From Bacteroidaceae bacterium (lineage in GTDB: Bacteria; Bacteroidota; Bacteroidia; Bacteroidales; Bacteroidaceae): 64,000 bases of DNA. The position numbers and the translations under genes were made by a program. Below, piece after piece: positions 1-9,006 of the stretch. The notes beneath the pieces were generated by a model, which searched no databases, was not told where the DNA came from, and was given only the letters and a program-made list of their open reading frames with translations. How positions within the stretch are numbered: the stretch's first letter is position 1; each line of letters opens with the position of its first letter. The stretch lies in the NCBI GenBank assembly GCA_017617235.1, contig JAFZWQ010000025.1, forward strand, positions 26,926 through 90,925, read 5' to 3'.

Positions 1-309
1 GTGATGGTGAATGCCGTTGGCAAACCACACCCTCTTCAAATACGTTTCAAACGCCTCCCACTCCCCTTCATTTTTAACTTTCCATTTCCCATTTTTCATT
101 TCGACATACACAGCTTCAAGTATACGTCGAATGGGTAGGTTGTATCGACAGTTCTGATCCCACAGAATATCGCGTCCAGCCAAAGCTGCCTCGCTCAGAT
201 AATACACAAGAATCCGCTGTCGGGGCGTCAACGCCTCGAATCCCGGCACCTGGTATCTGAGCATTTGGATGTCGGCAAATCTTATATCGTTGTACTGAAA
301 GTCAGTCAC
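1..309 (-). CDS. Dipeptidyl peptidase III-like zinc peptidase (M49), N-terminal part only
   Basis: The first 103 residues are visible; the gene runs off the left edge. The translation contains FADIQMLRYQVPGFE, then GRDILWDQNCRYNLPIRR, and ends with VWFANGIHHH, which I recognise as the N-terminal region of Bacteroidales M49 dipeptidyl peptidase III proteins. The zinc motif HExxxH would lie outside the window. A stop codon precedes a GTG at 307-309, which gives the start VTDFQYNDIRFADIQ; an ATG at 264 is the alternative but would cut into conserved sequence. The start lies 6 bp after the end of the AraC-type gene, so the two are probably co-transcribed. Residues near 70-81 (MKNGKWKVKNEG) are encoded by an A/T heptad array, probably a loop insertion. 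Family call is from memory of the sequence pattern. Confidence 0.72.
   Translation of the reverse strand, partial: MTDFQYNDIRFADIQMLRYQVPGFEALTPRQRILVYYLSEAALAGRDILWDQNCRYNLPIRRILEAVYVEMKNGKWKVKNEGEWEAFETYLKRVWFANGIHHH
67..101. repeat. Heptanucleotide array inside the M49 peptidase gene
   Basis: Five consecutive 7-nt units (TTCATTT, TTAACTT, TCCATTT, CCCATTT, TTCATTT) lie within the coding region and encode a Lys/Asn-rich stretch. The same type of unit recurs in intergenic DNA elsewhere in the window. Confidence 0.7.
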
Positions 310-315
310 TTACTT

Positions 316-744
316 CTACTTTTTACTTTTGGTTTTCATGTTGCGCTGCCGATAATCCTTCGGAGTCATACCCTTGACGCGATAGAATGCAGCATAGAAC
401 GACTGACGGTTGGAAAAGCCCACCATCGAAGAGATATCCTCGACGGTGCAATCAGCATACCGTTGGTCTATCAGCAAGTACAGGGCATCGCGAATACGCA
501 ATTCATTTACCAACGAGGAATAGTTCTGTTGGAATCGCAGGTTTATTACCGCACTAATGTAACGAGTATTCGTTCCCAGATCTGTGGCAAGTTGCTTTGC
601 CGAATACTCGTTATCTCGATACTTCTTCTCCAACACAAGTTTCTGCTGGATTTTCTCATATAACTCGTCTACGAGTTCGGGGCGCAGCATCATTCTGTAG
701 GATGCATCTTTCTCCTTTTTGACAACGATATTGTACTTCGACAT
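316..744 (-). CDS. AraC-family DNA-binding regulator (HTH domain only)
   Basis: This 142-residue protein is almost entirely an AraC-type double helix-turn-helix. The first helix-turn-helix is around YSAKQLATDLGTNTRYISAV (residues 47-66). The second is around TVEDISSMVGFSNRQSFYAA (residues 99-118) and is followed by the family signature FYRVKGMTPKDYR. There is no recognisable ligand-binding domain, so it is probably a stand-alone DNA-binding protein or the partner of an unlinked sensor. It is probably co-transcribed with the peptidase gene beginning 6 bp downstream. A strong promoter match lies 23-54 bp upstream of its ATG. Confidence 0.85.
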   Translation of the reverse strand: MSKYNIVVKKEKDASYRMMLRPELVDELYEKIQQKLVLEKKYRDNEYSAKQLATDLGTNTRYISAVINLRFQQNYSSLVNELRIRDALYLLIDQRYADCTVEDISSMVGFSNRQSFYAAFYRVKGMTPKDYRQRNMKTKSKK

Positions 745-766
745 AGCAATATAGGTTTAGACCGTA

Positions 767-798
767 CAAATGTAAACATTTTTTTCGATAAAAACAAA
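767..798 (-). promoter_or_regulatory. Bacteroidota-type promoter upstream of the AraC-type gene
   Basis: On the minus strand TTTG (795-798) is followed after 20 nt by TACATTTG (767-774), matching TTTG-N19/20-TAnnTTTG. It lies 23 bp upstream of the ATG. Confidence 0.75.
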
Positions 799-809
799 TA
801 AAAATGGCA

Positions 810-1640
810 TCACTTCAACAGCGATGCCATTTCCTTTGGGTCTGCGCCATATTTGACAGCAAGTTGCGTATCCTGTCGGGCCAGCTTTTTCTTTCTCATT
901 TCCAGATGTAGCGTAGCTCGCGATACATAGAAATCTGCATTCGTCGGCTCCATCTCCACCGCTCGGTTCAAATCGGCCAGAGCCAACTCGTATTGTTTGC
1001 GTTTCTGTTCCATTCCGCCCCGTATGGCATACAACGTAGCATGGTTGGGATAAACCAGTATCAATCCGTTTATCTGTTCCATAGCCTCTCGGGGACGTCC
1101 GTCGCGGTCGTTCAACAAGACCAGTCCGATATATGCCTTTTCGTTCAGCGGGTCCATTTTAATAATGAAGTCATAGTCGGCTCGTGCCTTTTTATTGTCG
1201 TGCATTACCGAATAGATGTGGGCCCTCATGAGTCGTGCCTCCATGTTTTCCGGTTGTTCGTCCAATACGTCTGAATAGTCGTTCAGTGCTCTGCCGTTGT
1301 TCCCCATGCGATAATACAGCGCAGCACGATCCAACCTCATTTCGTTGCTCTTCGGGTTCAAACTCAAGCCGGCAGTATAGCTCTCCAATGCCTCTTTGAG
1401 CATTTCCTGCCGTTCCTGGATTCGTCCGATGTACCTGAACAACATGTAGTTAGAACGATGAGTCGGGTCCAATTGCATTGCCTCGCGGAAATGAGATTCT
1501 GCCACCGTCAGACTATCTTTCATCAAAGCCTCCAACCCCAACTTCACATAGGTTGTATATAAGGAATCGCCTTCCTCCCCTGCCCCCATGATGGGGAGAG
1601 AGAAGAACATCATTATTATGGCAATTCGGATATATCTCAT
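810..1640 (-). CDS. Exported tetratricopeptide-repeat protein
   Basis: The 276-residue product begins with a signal peptide (MRYIRIAIIMMFFSLPIMGA, then an acidic EEGDSLY). The rest is a run of TPR units, for example AESHFREAMQLDPTHRSNYM, ALESYTAGLSLNPKSNEMRL, ALNDYSDVLDEQPENMEARL and ALADLNRAVEMEPTNADFYV. TPR arrays of this kind usually scaffold protein-protein contacts; the partner is not apparent. The gene follows leuB on the same strand, separated by about 50 bp of palindromic repeat, so read-through from the leu operon is possible but not required. Exact function is unknown. Confidence 0.8.
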   Translation of the reverse strand: MRYIRIAIIMMFFSLPIMGAGEEGDSLYTTYVKLGLEALMKDSLTVAESHFREAMQLDPTHRSNYMLFRYIGRIQERQEMLKEALESYTAGLSLNPKSNEMRLDRAALYYRMGNNGRALNDYSDVLDEQPENMEARLMRAHIYSVMHDNKKARADYDFIIKMDPLNEKAYIGLVLLNDRDGRPREAMEQINGLILVYPNHATLYAIRGGMEQKRKQYELALADLNRAVEMEPTNADFYVSRATLHLEMRKKKLARQDTQLAVKYGADPKEMASLLK

Positions 1641-1648
1641 TAGTCAAA

Positions 1649-1692
1649 AGTCCCTCCCACGGGGGAGGAATTTAGTTTAGGGAGAGGGTCTT
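1649..1692. repeat. G/C-rich palindromic repeat (short form) between leuB and the TPR gene
   Basis: The stretch contains CCTCCCACGGGGGAGG, then a short A/T spacer, then GGGAGAGGGTCTTC. It resembles the two-hairpin elements at 22449-22588 and 25671-25782, with the same GGGTCTT end. It abuts the leuB stop codon. Confidence 0.6.
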
Positions 1693-2753
1693 CACTTCCG
1701 CTTGATATACTCCACAATCCACTGCCCCACTTCGCGAGTTCCGTACTTGGCACCACCCTCGACTTGAATCTCCGGGGTGCGTACGTTCTGATCCAACGAA
1801 GCATTCACAGCCTCACGGATGAGAGCACCTTCCTGCTTTAGGTCGAAGTATTCGTACAGCATGGCTACGGACAGGATTTGTGCCAAGGGATTGGCAATGT
1901 TCAGTCCCTTGCCCTGAGGCCAACTGCCATGAATGGGCTCGAACACGGGAGTATGTTCACCTGTAGAGGCACTAGGCAGCAAACCCATGGAACCAGTAAT
2001 ACAAGACCCCTCGTCAGTCAGGATGTCGCCAAAGGTGTTTTCCGTCACCATCACATCAAAGAAACGGGGCTCCTGAATCATGCGCATAGCGGCATTATCG
2101 ACATACATGAAGTCCGTGGTCACATCGGGATACTCTGTCATCACCTCCTGGGCCACATGGCGCCACAAGCGGCTGCTGGCCAACACGTTGGCTTTGTCTA
2201 CAACGGTCAGATGCTTTCTGCGCTGACGGGCATACTGATAAGCCACACGCAAGATGCGCTCCACCTCGGGACGACTATAGAAATTCGTATCGTAGGCCTC
2301 TTCCGTGCCTTCTTTCTTCTCGCCGAAATACATACCACCCGTCAGTTCACGGATGCAGATAAAGTCGGCACCACGCACCAGTTCGTCTTTCAGGGGCGAT
2401 TTGTGCACCAGGCAGTCGAAAGTGGTAACGGGACGGATATTGGCAAACAGTCCCAACTTCTTACGCATAGCCAGCAGACCCTGTTCAGGACGCACTTTGG
2501 CCGTCGGGTCGTTGTCGAACTTGGGGTCGCCCACACTGGCAAACAGCACAGCATCGGCATCCATACAGGTCTGGAAAGTCTCTTCAGGGAAGGGATCGCC
2601 CACCTCATCGATAGCATGTGCTCCACACAGGGCTTCCTTGTACGACACTTCGTGTCCGAACTTCTCAGCAACAGCCGACATCACGGCTACGCCTTGCTCC
2701 ATAATCTCGGGGCCGATACCGTCACCGGCCAATACTGCAATCTTCAGTTTCAT
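1692..2753 (-). CDS. leuB: 3-isopropylmalate dehydrogenase
   Basis: LeuB carries out the NAD-dependent oxidative decarboxylation of 3-isopropylmalate to 2-oxoisocaproate, the last committed step to leucine. The protein starts [18 protein letters not shown]. The metal/substrate signature [20 protein letters not shown] is present, and the nucleotide-binding part is seen in [20 protein letters not shown] chose the ATG at 2751-2753 (353 residues, normal for the family). The longer reading frame starting at 2777 would overlap the upstream cimA-like gene and add non-conserved residues. It is the last biosynthetic gene of the leuA-C-D-cimA-leuB operon, 4 bp after the preceding stop. Confidence 0.95.
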   Translation of the reverse strand: MKLKIAVLAGDGIGPEIMEQGVAVMSAVAEKFGHEVSYKEALCGAHAIDEVGDPFPEETFQTCMDADAVLFASVGDPKFDNDPTAKVRPEQGLLAMRKKLGLFANIRPVTTFDCLVHKSPLKDELVRGADFICIRELTGGMYFGEKKEGTEEAYDTNFYSRPEVERILRVAYQYARQRRKHLTVVDKANVLASSRLWRHVAQEVMTEYPDVTTDFMYVDNAAMRMIQEPRFFDVMVTENTFGDILTDEGSCITGSMGLLPSASTGEHTPVFEPIHGSWPQGKGLNIANPLAQILSVAMLYEYFDLKQEGALIREAVNASLDQNVRTPEIQVEGGAKYGTREVGQWIVEYIKRK

Positions 2754-2757
2754 ATAC

Positions 2758-4287
2758 TTATTTATAATTATCTTCAATAATATTCAGCAACTTGATGGTG
2801 GCCTTGATGGCAGCCTCTGTCTGGTCGGCATCCAGGGCATGCGTACGATAGGTCTTCCCTTCGAACTGCCATTCGATGATGGTCTGCACCAAGGCATCGG
2901 TACGTCCACCTGGCGGAATCGACACATTATAGTTCGACAGCCAGGGGAACTGACGACCCAACTTGTCGCGATAGATGTGGCGAATGCAACGCACGAAGGC
3001 ATCGTACTGTCCGTCGCCCGTTGCCGTTTCCTCGTAAATCGTGCCGTTCACATTCAGTTTCACACTGGCGATTGGGCGCAGTCCATACGAGGTGTTCACC
3101 ATATAGCTGTCCAACGTCACCCGTTCGTCGATGGTGGCATGCTTCAGCACATCGCTCACGATATAGGGCAGGTCTTCCTGTGTCACCAGTTCCTTTTTGT
3201 CACCCAGTTCAATGATACGTTCCGTTACACGCTTCGTCTGCTCGGGTGTCAGCTCCAGTCCCAGTTCCTCCAGATTCTTAAGGATGTTGGCCTTGCCCGA
3301 GTTCTTTCCCAGAGCATATTCACGTTTACGTCCGAATCGTTCGGGAATCAGGTCATTCTGGTACAGACGGCCCTTATTGTCGCCATCGGCATGCACCCCT
3401 GCCACCTGCGTAAACACGTTACTACCCGTAATGGGTTGATTGGGGGGAATGGCAATGCCCGAATAGTTCTCCACCAGTCGGCTTACCTCGTTCAAACGAC
3501 TTTCATCGATATTCGTCGAAGCATGGAACTGATCCTTCAATATGGCCTGTACCGAAGCCAACGGAGCATTTCCGGCCCTTTCGCCCAGTCCGTTCACACA
3601 GGTGTGGATTCCCTGACAGCCTGCCAACACAGCAGCCAAGACATTCGAGATGGCCAGGTCGTAGTCATTGTGGGCATGGAAGTCGAAATGCAGCGTAGGA
3701 TAACGCTTGCGCATCTGACGGACATAGTTCACCAGGTCTATGGGATTCAGGATACCCAACGTATCAGGCAGCATGAATCGCTGTATGGCGCTGCCTTTCA
3801 GGGCATCCACCAGTCCGAAGACATAGTCGGGCGACGACTTCATGCCGTTGCTCCAGTCCTCCAGATACACGTTAACACCGATGCCTTGTGATTCGGCATA
3901 GGCAACCACAGCCCTGATGTCCGCAACATGTTCCTCCAGCGTCTTCTTCAGCTGTTCCTCACAATGGCGACGCGAACCCTTGCACAGCAGGTTGATGTGA
4001 CAACAACCCGCATCGCGAATCCAGTCCACCGAAGTGTGGCCATCCACAAATCCCAGCACCTCTACCCTGTCCAGAAAACCATTCTGACTGGCCCAGCGGC
4101 AGATGTTGCCGACAGCTTCTTTCTCGCCATCGCTGACACGAGCCGAAGCCACCTCTATGCGGTCGACCTTCAGATCCTGCAACAGGGCACGAGCCACCAT
4201 CAGTTTCTCGTGGGGCATGAAGCTTACGCCGCTGGTCTGTTCACCATCGCGCAGCGTGGTGTCCATTATCTCTATCTGCGTTCCCAT
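2758..4287 (-). CDS. cimA: Citramalate/2-isopropylmalate synthase family enzyme (CimA-like)
   Basis: This is a second acyl-CoA:2-oxoacid condensing enzyme in the operon (509 residues), distinct from LeuA. The HMGL-like TIM barrel carries the metal-site start [20 protein letters not shown] and the HxH motif in [19 protein letters not shown], and [11 protein letters not shown] is conserved. The C-terminal part (about 380-509) is the LeuA-type regulatory/dimer domain. Because leuA is already present upstream, the likely role is (R)-citramalate synthesis from pyruvate and acetyl-CoA, giving 2-oxobutyrate for isoleucine through LeuCDB. That assignment is inference. Start chosen at 4285-4287, overlapping leuD by 16 bp; the longer frame adds unrelated residues. 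Confidence 0.8.
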   Translation of the reverse strand: MGTQIEIMDTTLRDGEQTSGVSFMPHEKLMVARALLQDLKVDRIEVASARVSDGEKEAVGNICRWASQNGFLDRVEVLGFVDGHTSVDWIRDAGCCHINLLCKGSRRHCEEQLKKTLEEHVADIRAVVAYAESQGIGVNVYLEDWSNGMKSSPDYVFGLVDALKGSAIQRFMLPDTLGILNPIDLVNYVRQMRKRYPTLHFDFHAHNDYDLAISNVLAAVLAGCQGIHTCVNGLGERAGNAPLASVQAILKDQFHASTNIDESRLNEVSRLVENYSGIAIPPNQPITGSNVFTQVAGVHADGDNKGRLYQNDLIPERFGRKREYALGKNSGKANILKNLEELGLELTPEQTKRVTERIIELGDKKELVTQEDLPYIVSDVLKHATIDERVTLDSYMVNTSYGLRPIASVKLNVNGTIYEETATGDGQYDAFVRCIRHIYRDKLGRQFPWLSNYNVSIPPGGRTDALVQTIIEWQFEGKTYRTHALDADQTEAAIKATIKLLNIIEDNYK

Positions 4288-4883
4288 TCTTCTATTTTGT
4301 CCTTGTTTTCCAACAGGAAGTCTATATCGTCGAGAGCGTTCATCAAACAATATTTCTTATAGCCGTTCAGTTCGAAATGCTCGCTCCGACCTGTCGTCAG
4401 GTTGGTCACCGTCTGATTGGGCACATCCACTTTCACCTGTGCCTCGGGATTGGCTGCAATGGTTTCGAACAGTTCCTGCTGCATCTGCTTGCTCACGATA
4501 ACGGGCAGCACAAAGTTATTCAGCAGGTTATTGCGATGGATGTCGGCAAAGCTCGACGAGATAACCACCCGCACTCCATATCCGGCAATGGCCCATGCTG
4601 CATGTTCACGACTGCTACCGCTACCCCAGTTCTCGCCACCCACAATGATTTCGTGAACGCCCTTGTGGGGAGCCTCAGAGAACTCGGGTTTGTTCATCAC
4701 GAAGTCCGCGATGGGTTGGTCGTTGGCATCGTAGCGCAAGTCATGCATGAAGGCATCGCCATAGAACTTCGGGTCGCGGGTTGTGAAAGCCAGATAACGG
4801 GCAGGAATAATATTGTCCGTATTGTTATTGTCTATTGCTATAGGTATGCAACTCGACTGTATGATATCAAATTTCTGTTTCAT
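4272..4883 (-). CDS. leuD: 3-isopropylmalate dehydratase small subunit
   Basis: LeuD pairs with LeuC to isomerise 2-isopropylmalate to 3-isopropylmalate. The 203-residue protein has the small-subunit signature [20 protein letters not shown] and [20 protein letters not shown], matching family length. Its ATG overlaps the leuC stop (ATGA, 4880-4883), the usual arrangement for translationally coupled subunits. Its end overlaps the start of the cimA-like gene by 16 bp. Confidence 0.95.
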   Translation of the reverse strand: MKQKFDIIQSSCIPIAIDNNNTDNIIPARYLAFTTRDPKFYGDAFMHDLRYDANDQPIADFVMNKPEFSEAPHKGVHEIIVGGENWGSGSSREHAAWAIAGYGVRVVISSSFADIHRNNLLNNFVLPVIVSKQMQQELFETIAANPEAQVKVDVPNQTVTNLTTGRSEHFELNGYKKYCLMNALDDIDFLLENKDKIEEWERR

Positions 4884-6271
4884 AGCATTGTTCTTGGGTC
4901 TGTGATTTTTCCTGTGAGAGCTGAAGCGGCAACGGTGAGCGGGCTGGCCAGGATGGTGCGGGCACCAGGTCCCTGACGACCCACGAAGTTGCGGTTCGAA
5001 GTCGAGATGGCCAGTTTACCTGCTGGAACTTTGTCGGGGTTCATCGCCAGACAGGCCGAGCACGATGGGAGTCGCAGTTCGAAGCCTGCCTCCTCCAAAA
5101 CCTTGTCAATACCCTCGTCGATAATCTGCTGACGTACCAACCAGCTACCGGGCACCAGCCAAGCAACCACGTTGGGCGCCTTCTTCTTACCCTTCACCAC
5201 AGAAGCAAAGGCACGGAAGTCTTCGATTCTGCCATTGGTGCAGGCACCCAGGAACACATAGTCAACAGGCGTGCCTTCCAGTTTCTGTCCGGGTTTGAAC
5301 TGCATATAGTCGAGTTGTGTCATCAACTGCGTGCGAGCGGCCTCATCCAGTCCATCCAACGTGGGGATGGTTCCGTCGATGGCAATACCAGCACCCGGGT
5401 TTGTTCCGTAGGTGATGCGTGGAGCAATGTCCTCGGCATGATAGGTAACCTCTTTGTCGAACACGGCATCGTCGTCGCTCTTGAGTTTCTTCCACTCCTC
5501 CACAGCATGATCCCAATCGGCACCCTTGGGGGCATATTCGCGACCCTTCAGGTAAGCAAATGTCGTCTCGTCGGGAGCAATCAGGCCTGCACGCGAGCCC
5601 ATCTCGATAGACAGGTTCGACAGCGTCAGTCGACCTTCCATACTCATATTGCGAACCACCTCGCCGGCATATTCCACAGCATAACCTGTAGCACCGCTGG
5701 TGGTCATCTGTGCCATAATATACAGCGCCACATCCTTGGCCGTTGTACCCTTGGGCAGCGTACCTTCGATGTTGATGCGCATAGTCTTGGGCTTCGACTG
5801 CAGAATACATTGCGAAGCCAGCACCTGAGCCACCTCGCTGGTACCAATACCCATAGCGATAGCACCCACAGCTCCATGTGTCGAGGTATGCGAATCGCCG
5901 CAAACGATGGTCATTCCGGGCAGCGAAAGACCCTTCTCTGGGCCCACCACATGGATGATACCGTTGTCCTTCGTGCCCATAGTGAAGTGGCGGATGCCAA
6001 ACTCCTCACAGTTCGCCTTCAGCGTCTCCACCTGCTTCCGTCCAACAGGGTCGTTTATGCACTCTTGCTGGTCGCTGGGGGTGTTGTGGTCCGGCATCGC
6101 GAAAATCTGCTGAGGGCGGAACACCTTCAATCCCTTCTCCCTCAGGGTGTCGAATGCCTGTGGGCTTGTCACCTCGTGGGCATACAGCCTATCGATGTAC
6201 AACTGCGTCGGTCCGTCTGGAACTTCATATATAACATGAGAATCCCAAATTTTATCAAATAAAGTCTTCAT
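4880..6271 (-). CDS. leuC: 3-isopropylmalate dehydratase large subunit
   Basis: LeuC is the aconitase-fold large subunit (463 residues) that carries the [4Fe-4S] cluster. Cluster-binding cysteines are visible in [17 protein letters not shown] and in [33 protein letters not shown] and the [19 protein letters not shown] stretch are also typical. It sits 1 bp after leuA and overlaps leuD by 4 bp, consistent with one transcript. Confidence 0.96.
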   Translation of the reverse strand: MKTLFDKIWDSHVIYEVPDGPTQLYIDRLYAHEVTSPQAFDTLREKGLKVFRPQQIFAMPDHNTPSDQQECINDPVGRKQVETLKANCEEFGIRHFTMGTKDNGIIHVVGPEKGLSLPGMTIVCGDSHTSTHGAVGAIAMGIGTSEVAQVLASQCILQSKPKTMRINIEGTLPKGTTAKDVALYIMAQMTTSGATGYAVEYAGEVVRNMSMEGRLTLSNLSIEMGSRAGLIAPDETTFAYLKGREYAPKGADWDHAVEEWKKLKSDDDAVFDKEVTYHAEDIAPRITYGTNPGAGIAIDGTIPTLDGLDEAARTQLMTQLDYMQFKPGQKLEGTPVDYVFLGACTNGRIEDFRAFASVVKGKKKAPNVVAWLVPGSWLVRQQIIDEGIDKVLEEAGFELRLPSCSACLAMNPDKVPAGKLAISTSNRNFVGRQGPGARTILASPLTVAASALTGKITDPRTML

Positions 6272-6272
6272 C

Positions 6273-7772
6273 CTATTTGAATTTATTTATACAATCAATA
6301 TATGCCTCGACGGAGGCGGTAACGATGTCGGTGTTGGCTCCAAAGCCGTAGTAGATGTGCCCATCGTACTCCACCTGCATGTGCACCTTTCCCACATCGT
6401 CCGACCCCTTGCTGATGGCCTGGATGGTGAACTCGCGCAGCGTCATCTGGCGACGGATAATCACCTTCAGCGCCTTGATGGCAGCATCCACAGGACCGTT
6501 TCCGCTGGCCGATGCCTCGAACCGTTCGCCGCTGATGTTCAGCCCGATAGCTGCCACGCTGCGTACACCCATACCTGTGGTCACCTGCAGGTAATCCAGC
6601 TTTATGGCGTGCGAAGCCGTGCGGTCGGCACCTGCAAGGACGAGGATATCGTCGTCCGTCACCTCCTTCTTCTTATCAGCCAACTTCAGGAATGCCTCGT
6701 AGATGTTATCCAACCGTTCGCCATCCACCTCTATGCCGTTCACATGCAGACGGTGCTTCAGTGCAGCACGTCCGCTGCGGGCCGTCAGCACGATGGCGTT
6801 ATCGTCTATTCCCACATCCTTGGGGTTCATGATTTCGTAGGTCGATGCATCCTTCAGCACACCGTCCTGGTGAATGCCGCTCGAGTGGGCAAAGGCATTG
6901 CGACCCACGATGGCCTTATTGGGCTGCACAGGCATATTCATCAAACTCGACACCATGCGGCTGATGGGGAATATCTTCGTGGTATTGATGTTCGTATCCA
7001 CATTCAGGTAGGGATGTGTCTTCAGGGCCATCACCACCTCTTCCAAGCTGGTGTTTCCGGCTCGTTCGCCAATGCCGTTTATGGTCACCTCCACCTGTCG
7101 CGCACCATTCAGCACACCAGCCAGAGTGTTCGCTGTGGCCATACCCAGGTCGTTGTGGCAGTGGGTCGAGAGGATTGCCTTTCCTGCCGACAGTCCATCC
7201 ACATGCTCCATCAGATACTTTATCTTGTCGCCAAATTCGTTGGGCAGACGGAAACCTGTGGTATCAGGGATGTTCACCACTGTGGCACCAGCCTTCACTA
7301 CGGCCTCCACCACACGGGCCAGATACTCGTTGTCCGTGCGACCGGCATCTTCGGCATAGAACTCCACATCCTCCACATAGCGCTTGGCATACTTCACGGC
7401 AGCCACAGCACGTTCTATGATTTCCTCGGGAGTCGAATTAAACTTGTACCGGATGTGGCTCTCGCTGGTTCCGATACCCGTATGTATGCGTTTGTGCTTG
7501 GCATACTGCAGCGCCTCGGCAGCCACATCGATATCTTTTTCCACAGCACGTGTCAGGGCACATATCGTGGGCCACGTTACGGCCTTCGATATCTCCACCA
7601 CACTGTTAAAGTCGCCCGGACTCGAGATGGGGAAACCCGCCTCTATAACGTCCACGCCCAACAACTCCAGCTGTCGGGCTACCTGTATCTTCTCCACGGT
7701 GTTCAGCTGACAGCCAGGCACTTGCTCGCCGTCGCGCAACGTCGTATCGAATATAAACAATCTTTCGCTCAT
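6273..7772 (-). CDS. leuA: 2-isopropylmalate synthase
   Basis: LeuA condenses acetyl-CoA with 2-oxoisovalerate, the first committed leucine step. The 499-residue protein has the catalytic barrel with [17 protein letters not shown] at the N terminus and the metal-binding [19 protein letters not shown], plus [19 protein letters not shown]. The C-terminal domain (about 380-499, with [19 protein letters not shown]) is the LeuA allosteric domain, so leucine feedback inhibition is expected. First gene of the operon. The promoter lies 30 bp upstream and contains a perfect palindrome between its two boxes. Confidence 0.96.
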   Translation of the reverse strand: MSERLFIFDTTLRDGEQVPGCQLNTVEKIQVARQLELLGVDVIEAGFPISSPGDFNSVVEISKAVTWPTICALTRAVEKDIDVAAEALQYAKHKRIHTGIGTSESHIRYKFNSTPEEIIERAVAAVKYAKRYVEDVEFYAEDAGRTDNEYLARVVEAVVKAGATVVNIPDTTGFRLPNEFGDKIKYLMEHVDGLSAGKAILSTHCHNDLGMATANTLAGVLNGARQVEVTINGIGERAGNTSLEEVVMALKTHPYLNVDTNINTTKIFPISRMVSSLMNMPVQPNKAIVGRNAFAHSSGIHQDGVLKDASTYEIMNPKDVGIDDNAIVLTARSGRAALKHRLHVNGIEVDGERLDNIYEAFLKLADKKKEVTDDDILVLAGADRTASHAIKLDYLQVTTGMGVRSVAAIGLNISGERFEASASGNGPVDAAIKALKVIIRRQMTLREFTIQAISKGSDDVGKVHMQVEYDGHIYYGFGANTDIVTASVEAYIDCINKFK

Positions 7773-7801
7773 TCTTTTACCTTAAAAAAAATTCGGGCGC
7801 A

Positions 7802-7833
7802 CAAAGATACGACATTATTTTATAATGTCCAAA
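7802..7833 (-). promoter_or_regulatory. leu operon promoter with palindromic candidate operator
   Basis: On the minus strand TTTG (7830-7833) is followed after exactly 20 nt by TATCTTTG (7802-7809). The 19 nt at 7811-7829 within that spacer form a perfect inverted repeat, GACATTAT-TTT-ATAATGTC. A protein bound there would cover the space between the promoter boxes, so it is a good candidate repressor site. No regulator is identified in the window. Confidence 0.75.
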
Positions 7834-7879
7834 TAATGAGTTCAAAATCCCCACTACTTATTGCCAAAGCATAAGAAAA

Positions 7880-7914
7880 GGGCTAACGACAAACGGCTAA
7901 AGGCTAACGACGAA
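7880..7914. repeat. GGCTAAC-type heptad array
   Basis: Five consecutive 7-nt units (GGGCTAA, CGACAAA, CGGCTAA, AGGCTAA, CGACGAA) fill the space between the leu promoter and hepT. The same unit family borders other repeat loci in the window. Confidence 0.7.
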
Positions 7915-7934
7915 GGGGGAATCAATAATCGTCA
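7915..7934 (+). repeat. 20-bp direct repeat, left copy, flanking mntA-hepT
   Basis: GGGGGAATCAATAATCGTCA is found here and identically at 8768-8787, in the same orientation. A diverged copy (GGGGATTCAATAATCGT) is at 8740-8756. The two perfect copies bracket the mntA-hepT pair. Confidence 0.75.
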
Positions 7935-7935
7935 A

Positions 7936-8322
7936 CTATTTCGTATAATCGAAATCCTGTTGTTCCCAAGCGTCCCAATCCGTTTCAGAAAGGTATTTGG
8001 ATATCTGCTCGCGAAGAGGTCGAAGGTCTTGTTGGATAACATTCCACACATCCAATGCATTAACCTGATAATAGCCGTGTACAAGATGATGCCTCATGTT
8101 CGCAATAATCTCCCAGTCGGTATCTGTATACTTTTCCTTAAAGACCTTACTTAATTTATAAGAAGCCTCTCCGATAATCATCGTATAATAAACGATGCCA
8201 CCAAAGAGTATTTTATCGGCTGTCAAATCGTCGTACGACATCTTTTCGGTACGCTCCAAAATCGTATCGATTGCATCCTGAATATGCAACAGGCGTCCCC
8301 TGTCCCTAAGAGGCTCTCTCAT
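7936..8322 (-). CDS. hepT: HepT-like HEPN protein (DUF86), toxin of a MntA/HepT pair
   Basis: The 128-residue all-helical protein has the HEPN RNase motif Rx4HxY in NMRHHLVHGYY (R77, H82, Y84). In characterised HepT/MntA pairs the HEPN protein is an RNase toxin and the adjacent nucleotidyltransferase neutralises it by adenylylating a tyrosine near this motif. The gene overlaps the upstream nucleotidyltransferase gene by 17 bp, the usual cognate arrangement. Toxicity here is inferred from family and context. Confidence 0.88.
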   Translation of the reverse strand: MREPLRDRGRLLHIQDAIDTILERTEKMSYDDLTADKILFGGIVYYTMIIGEASYKLSKVFKEKYTDTDWEIIANMRHHLVHGYYQVNALDVWNVIQQDLRPLREQISKYLSETDWDAWEQQDFDYTK

Positions 8323-8605
8323 AAATCAACTCTTTATCGTGATTAACATATTTCTCGACCCATGGGAACAGGGTTTCCTCATCAACCAAATCCACTTCTC
8401 TGCCTAAAATTCTCTCCAAATCGAGATGCATTCCTGAAATCTTGAAAAGGCCGATGGGCTGTGTACGGTCGTACATAACCAGAATATCGATGTCGCTGTC
8501 GGGCGTTTCCTCGCCGCGAGCATAGGAGCCAAAGAGCCATGCCTTCACGACGGGTTGAGTCTTGAAGTATTCGGCAACGGTTTTCTTTATGGTATTTGTA
8601 CTCAT
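8306..8605 (-). CDS. mntA: MntA-like minimal nucleotidyltransferase (antitoxin)
   Basis: The 99-residue protein has the nucleotidyltransferase signature GSYARGEETPDSDID (G26, S27, D38, D40; GSx10DxD), so the catalytic residues are intact. It is the likely antitoxin of the HepT protein encoded just downstream. I chose the ATG at 8603-8605; the longer open frame to 8893 enters the terminator and the next gene. A promoter -7 box TAACTTTG lies at 8623-8630 on the minus strand. Confidence 0.88.
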   Translation of the reverse strand: MSTNTIKKTVAEYFKTQPVVKAWLFGSYARGEETPDSDIDILVMYDRTQPIGLFKISGMHLDLERILGREVDLVDEETLFPWVEKYVNHDKELIYERAS

Positions 8606-8684
8606 CTTTAGTCTCCTCGCTGCAAAGTTAATACATTTGCAAATATACACCAAGCCCTCAAACAAAAAAGTTAAGTAAACACAC

Positions 8685-8720
8685 AAAAAAGCTCCCGGAC
8701 CGGACGGGTCGGGGAGCTTT
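8685..8720 (-). terminator. Rho-independent terminator after the small Gly/Asp-rich gene
   Basis: The stem AAAGCTCCC pairs with GGGAGCTTT, and a T-run follows on the minus strand. It ends the transcript of the 12.7-8.8 kb cargo gene pair before the mntA promoter. Confidence 0.8.
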
Positions 8721-8739
8721 GCAGTATGCTGCGTCAGCA

Positions 8740-8787
8740 GGGGATTCAATAATCGTGCGTCAGCAGGGGGGGAATCAATAATCGTCA
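8740..8787 (+). repeat. Tandem copies of the 20-bp repeat at the 3' end of the small gene
   Basis: Two adjacent copies of (gcgtcagcag)gggg-attcaataatcgt sit at 8740-8756 and 8768-8787, each preceded by GCGTCAGCAG. The right copy includes the final codons and stop of the small gene (reading Asp-Asp-Tyr-stop on the minus strand), so the 3' end of that gene has been duplicated. Confidence 0.7.
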
Positions 8788-8984
8788 TCGTAATCTTCGT
8801 CGCTGGAACCCCAAATGTCCCAGTCGTTGTAGCCCTTGATGCCAACGCCAACGCCACCACCGTATTCGCCTCCATTTCCAGGGCTATTGTCAATTCCGCC
8901 CAAATTTCCGCTCAAACCGAGCAGATGATTTTCCAGTTGAACTTGCGTTACACTAACTGTGGGAATAATATATGTCTTTTTCAT
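8775..8984 (-). CDS. Small Gly-rich, Asp/Tyr-tailed protein downstream of a T9SS cargo
   Basis: The 69-residue protein starts MKKTYIIPTVSVTQVQLENH, continues with LLGLSGNLGG, then a Gly-rich middle (GNGGEYGGGVGVG) and a tail of Asp, Glu and Tyr. I recall short Prevotella proteins with the same MKKTYxxP start and acidic tail, but no function is known to me. There is no clear signal peptide. The gene starts 22 bp after the stop of the 1246-residue cargo protein, with a terminator after it, so the two are probably co-transcribed. A LLxLSGxxGG segment resembles double-glycine leader ends, which is only suggestive. Confidence 0.65.
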   Translation of the reverse strand: MKKTYIIPTVSVTQVQLENHLLGLSGNLGGIDNSPGNGGEYGGGVGVGIKGYNDWDIWGSSDEDYDDDY

Positions 8985-9006
8985 GATTCTATTCTCCTTT
9001 CTTCAA

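Noticed and set aside
2305-3891. 528-codon open frame on the plus strand opposite cimA/leuB
   Set aside because: It is antisense to well-conserved enzymes; its translation has no recognisable domain and reflects codon bias of the real genes.
6357-7874. 505-codon plus-strand frame opposite leuA
   Set aside because: It is antisense to LeuA, has no domain, and runs through the leu promoter.
8306-8893. 195-residue version of the nucleotidyltransferase
   Set aside because: The N-terminal extension crosses a terminator and the 3' end of the neighbouring gene; the family starts at the ATG at 8603-8605.
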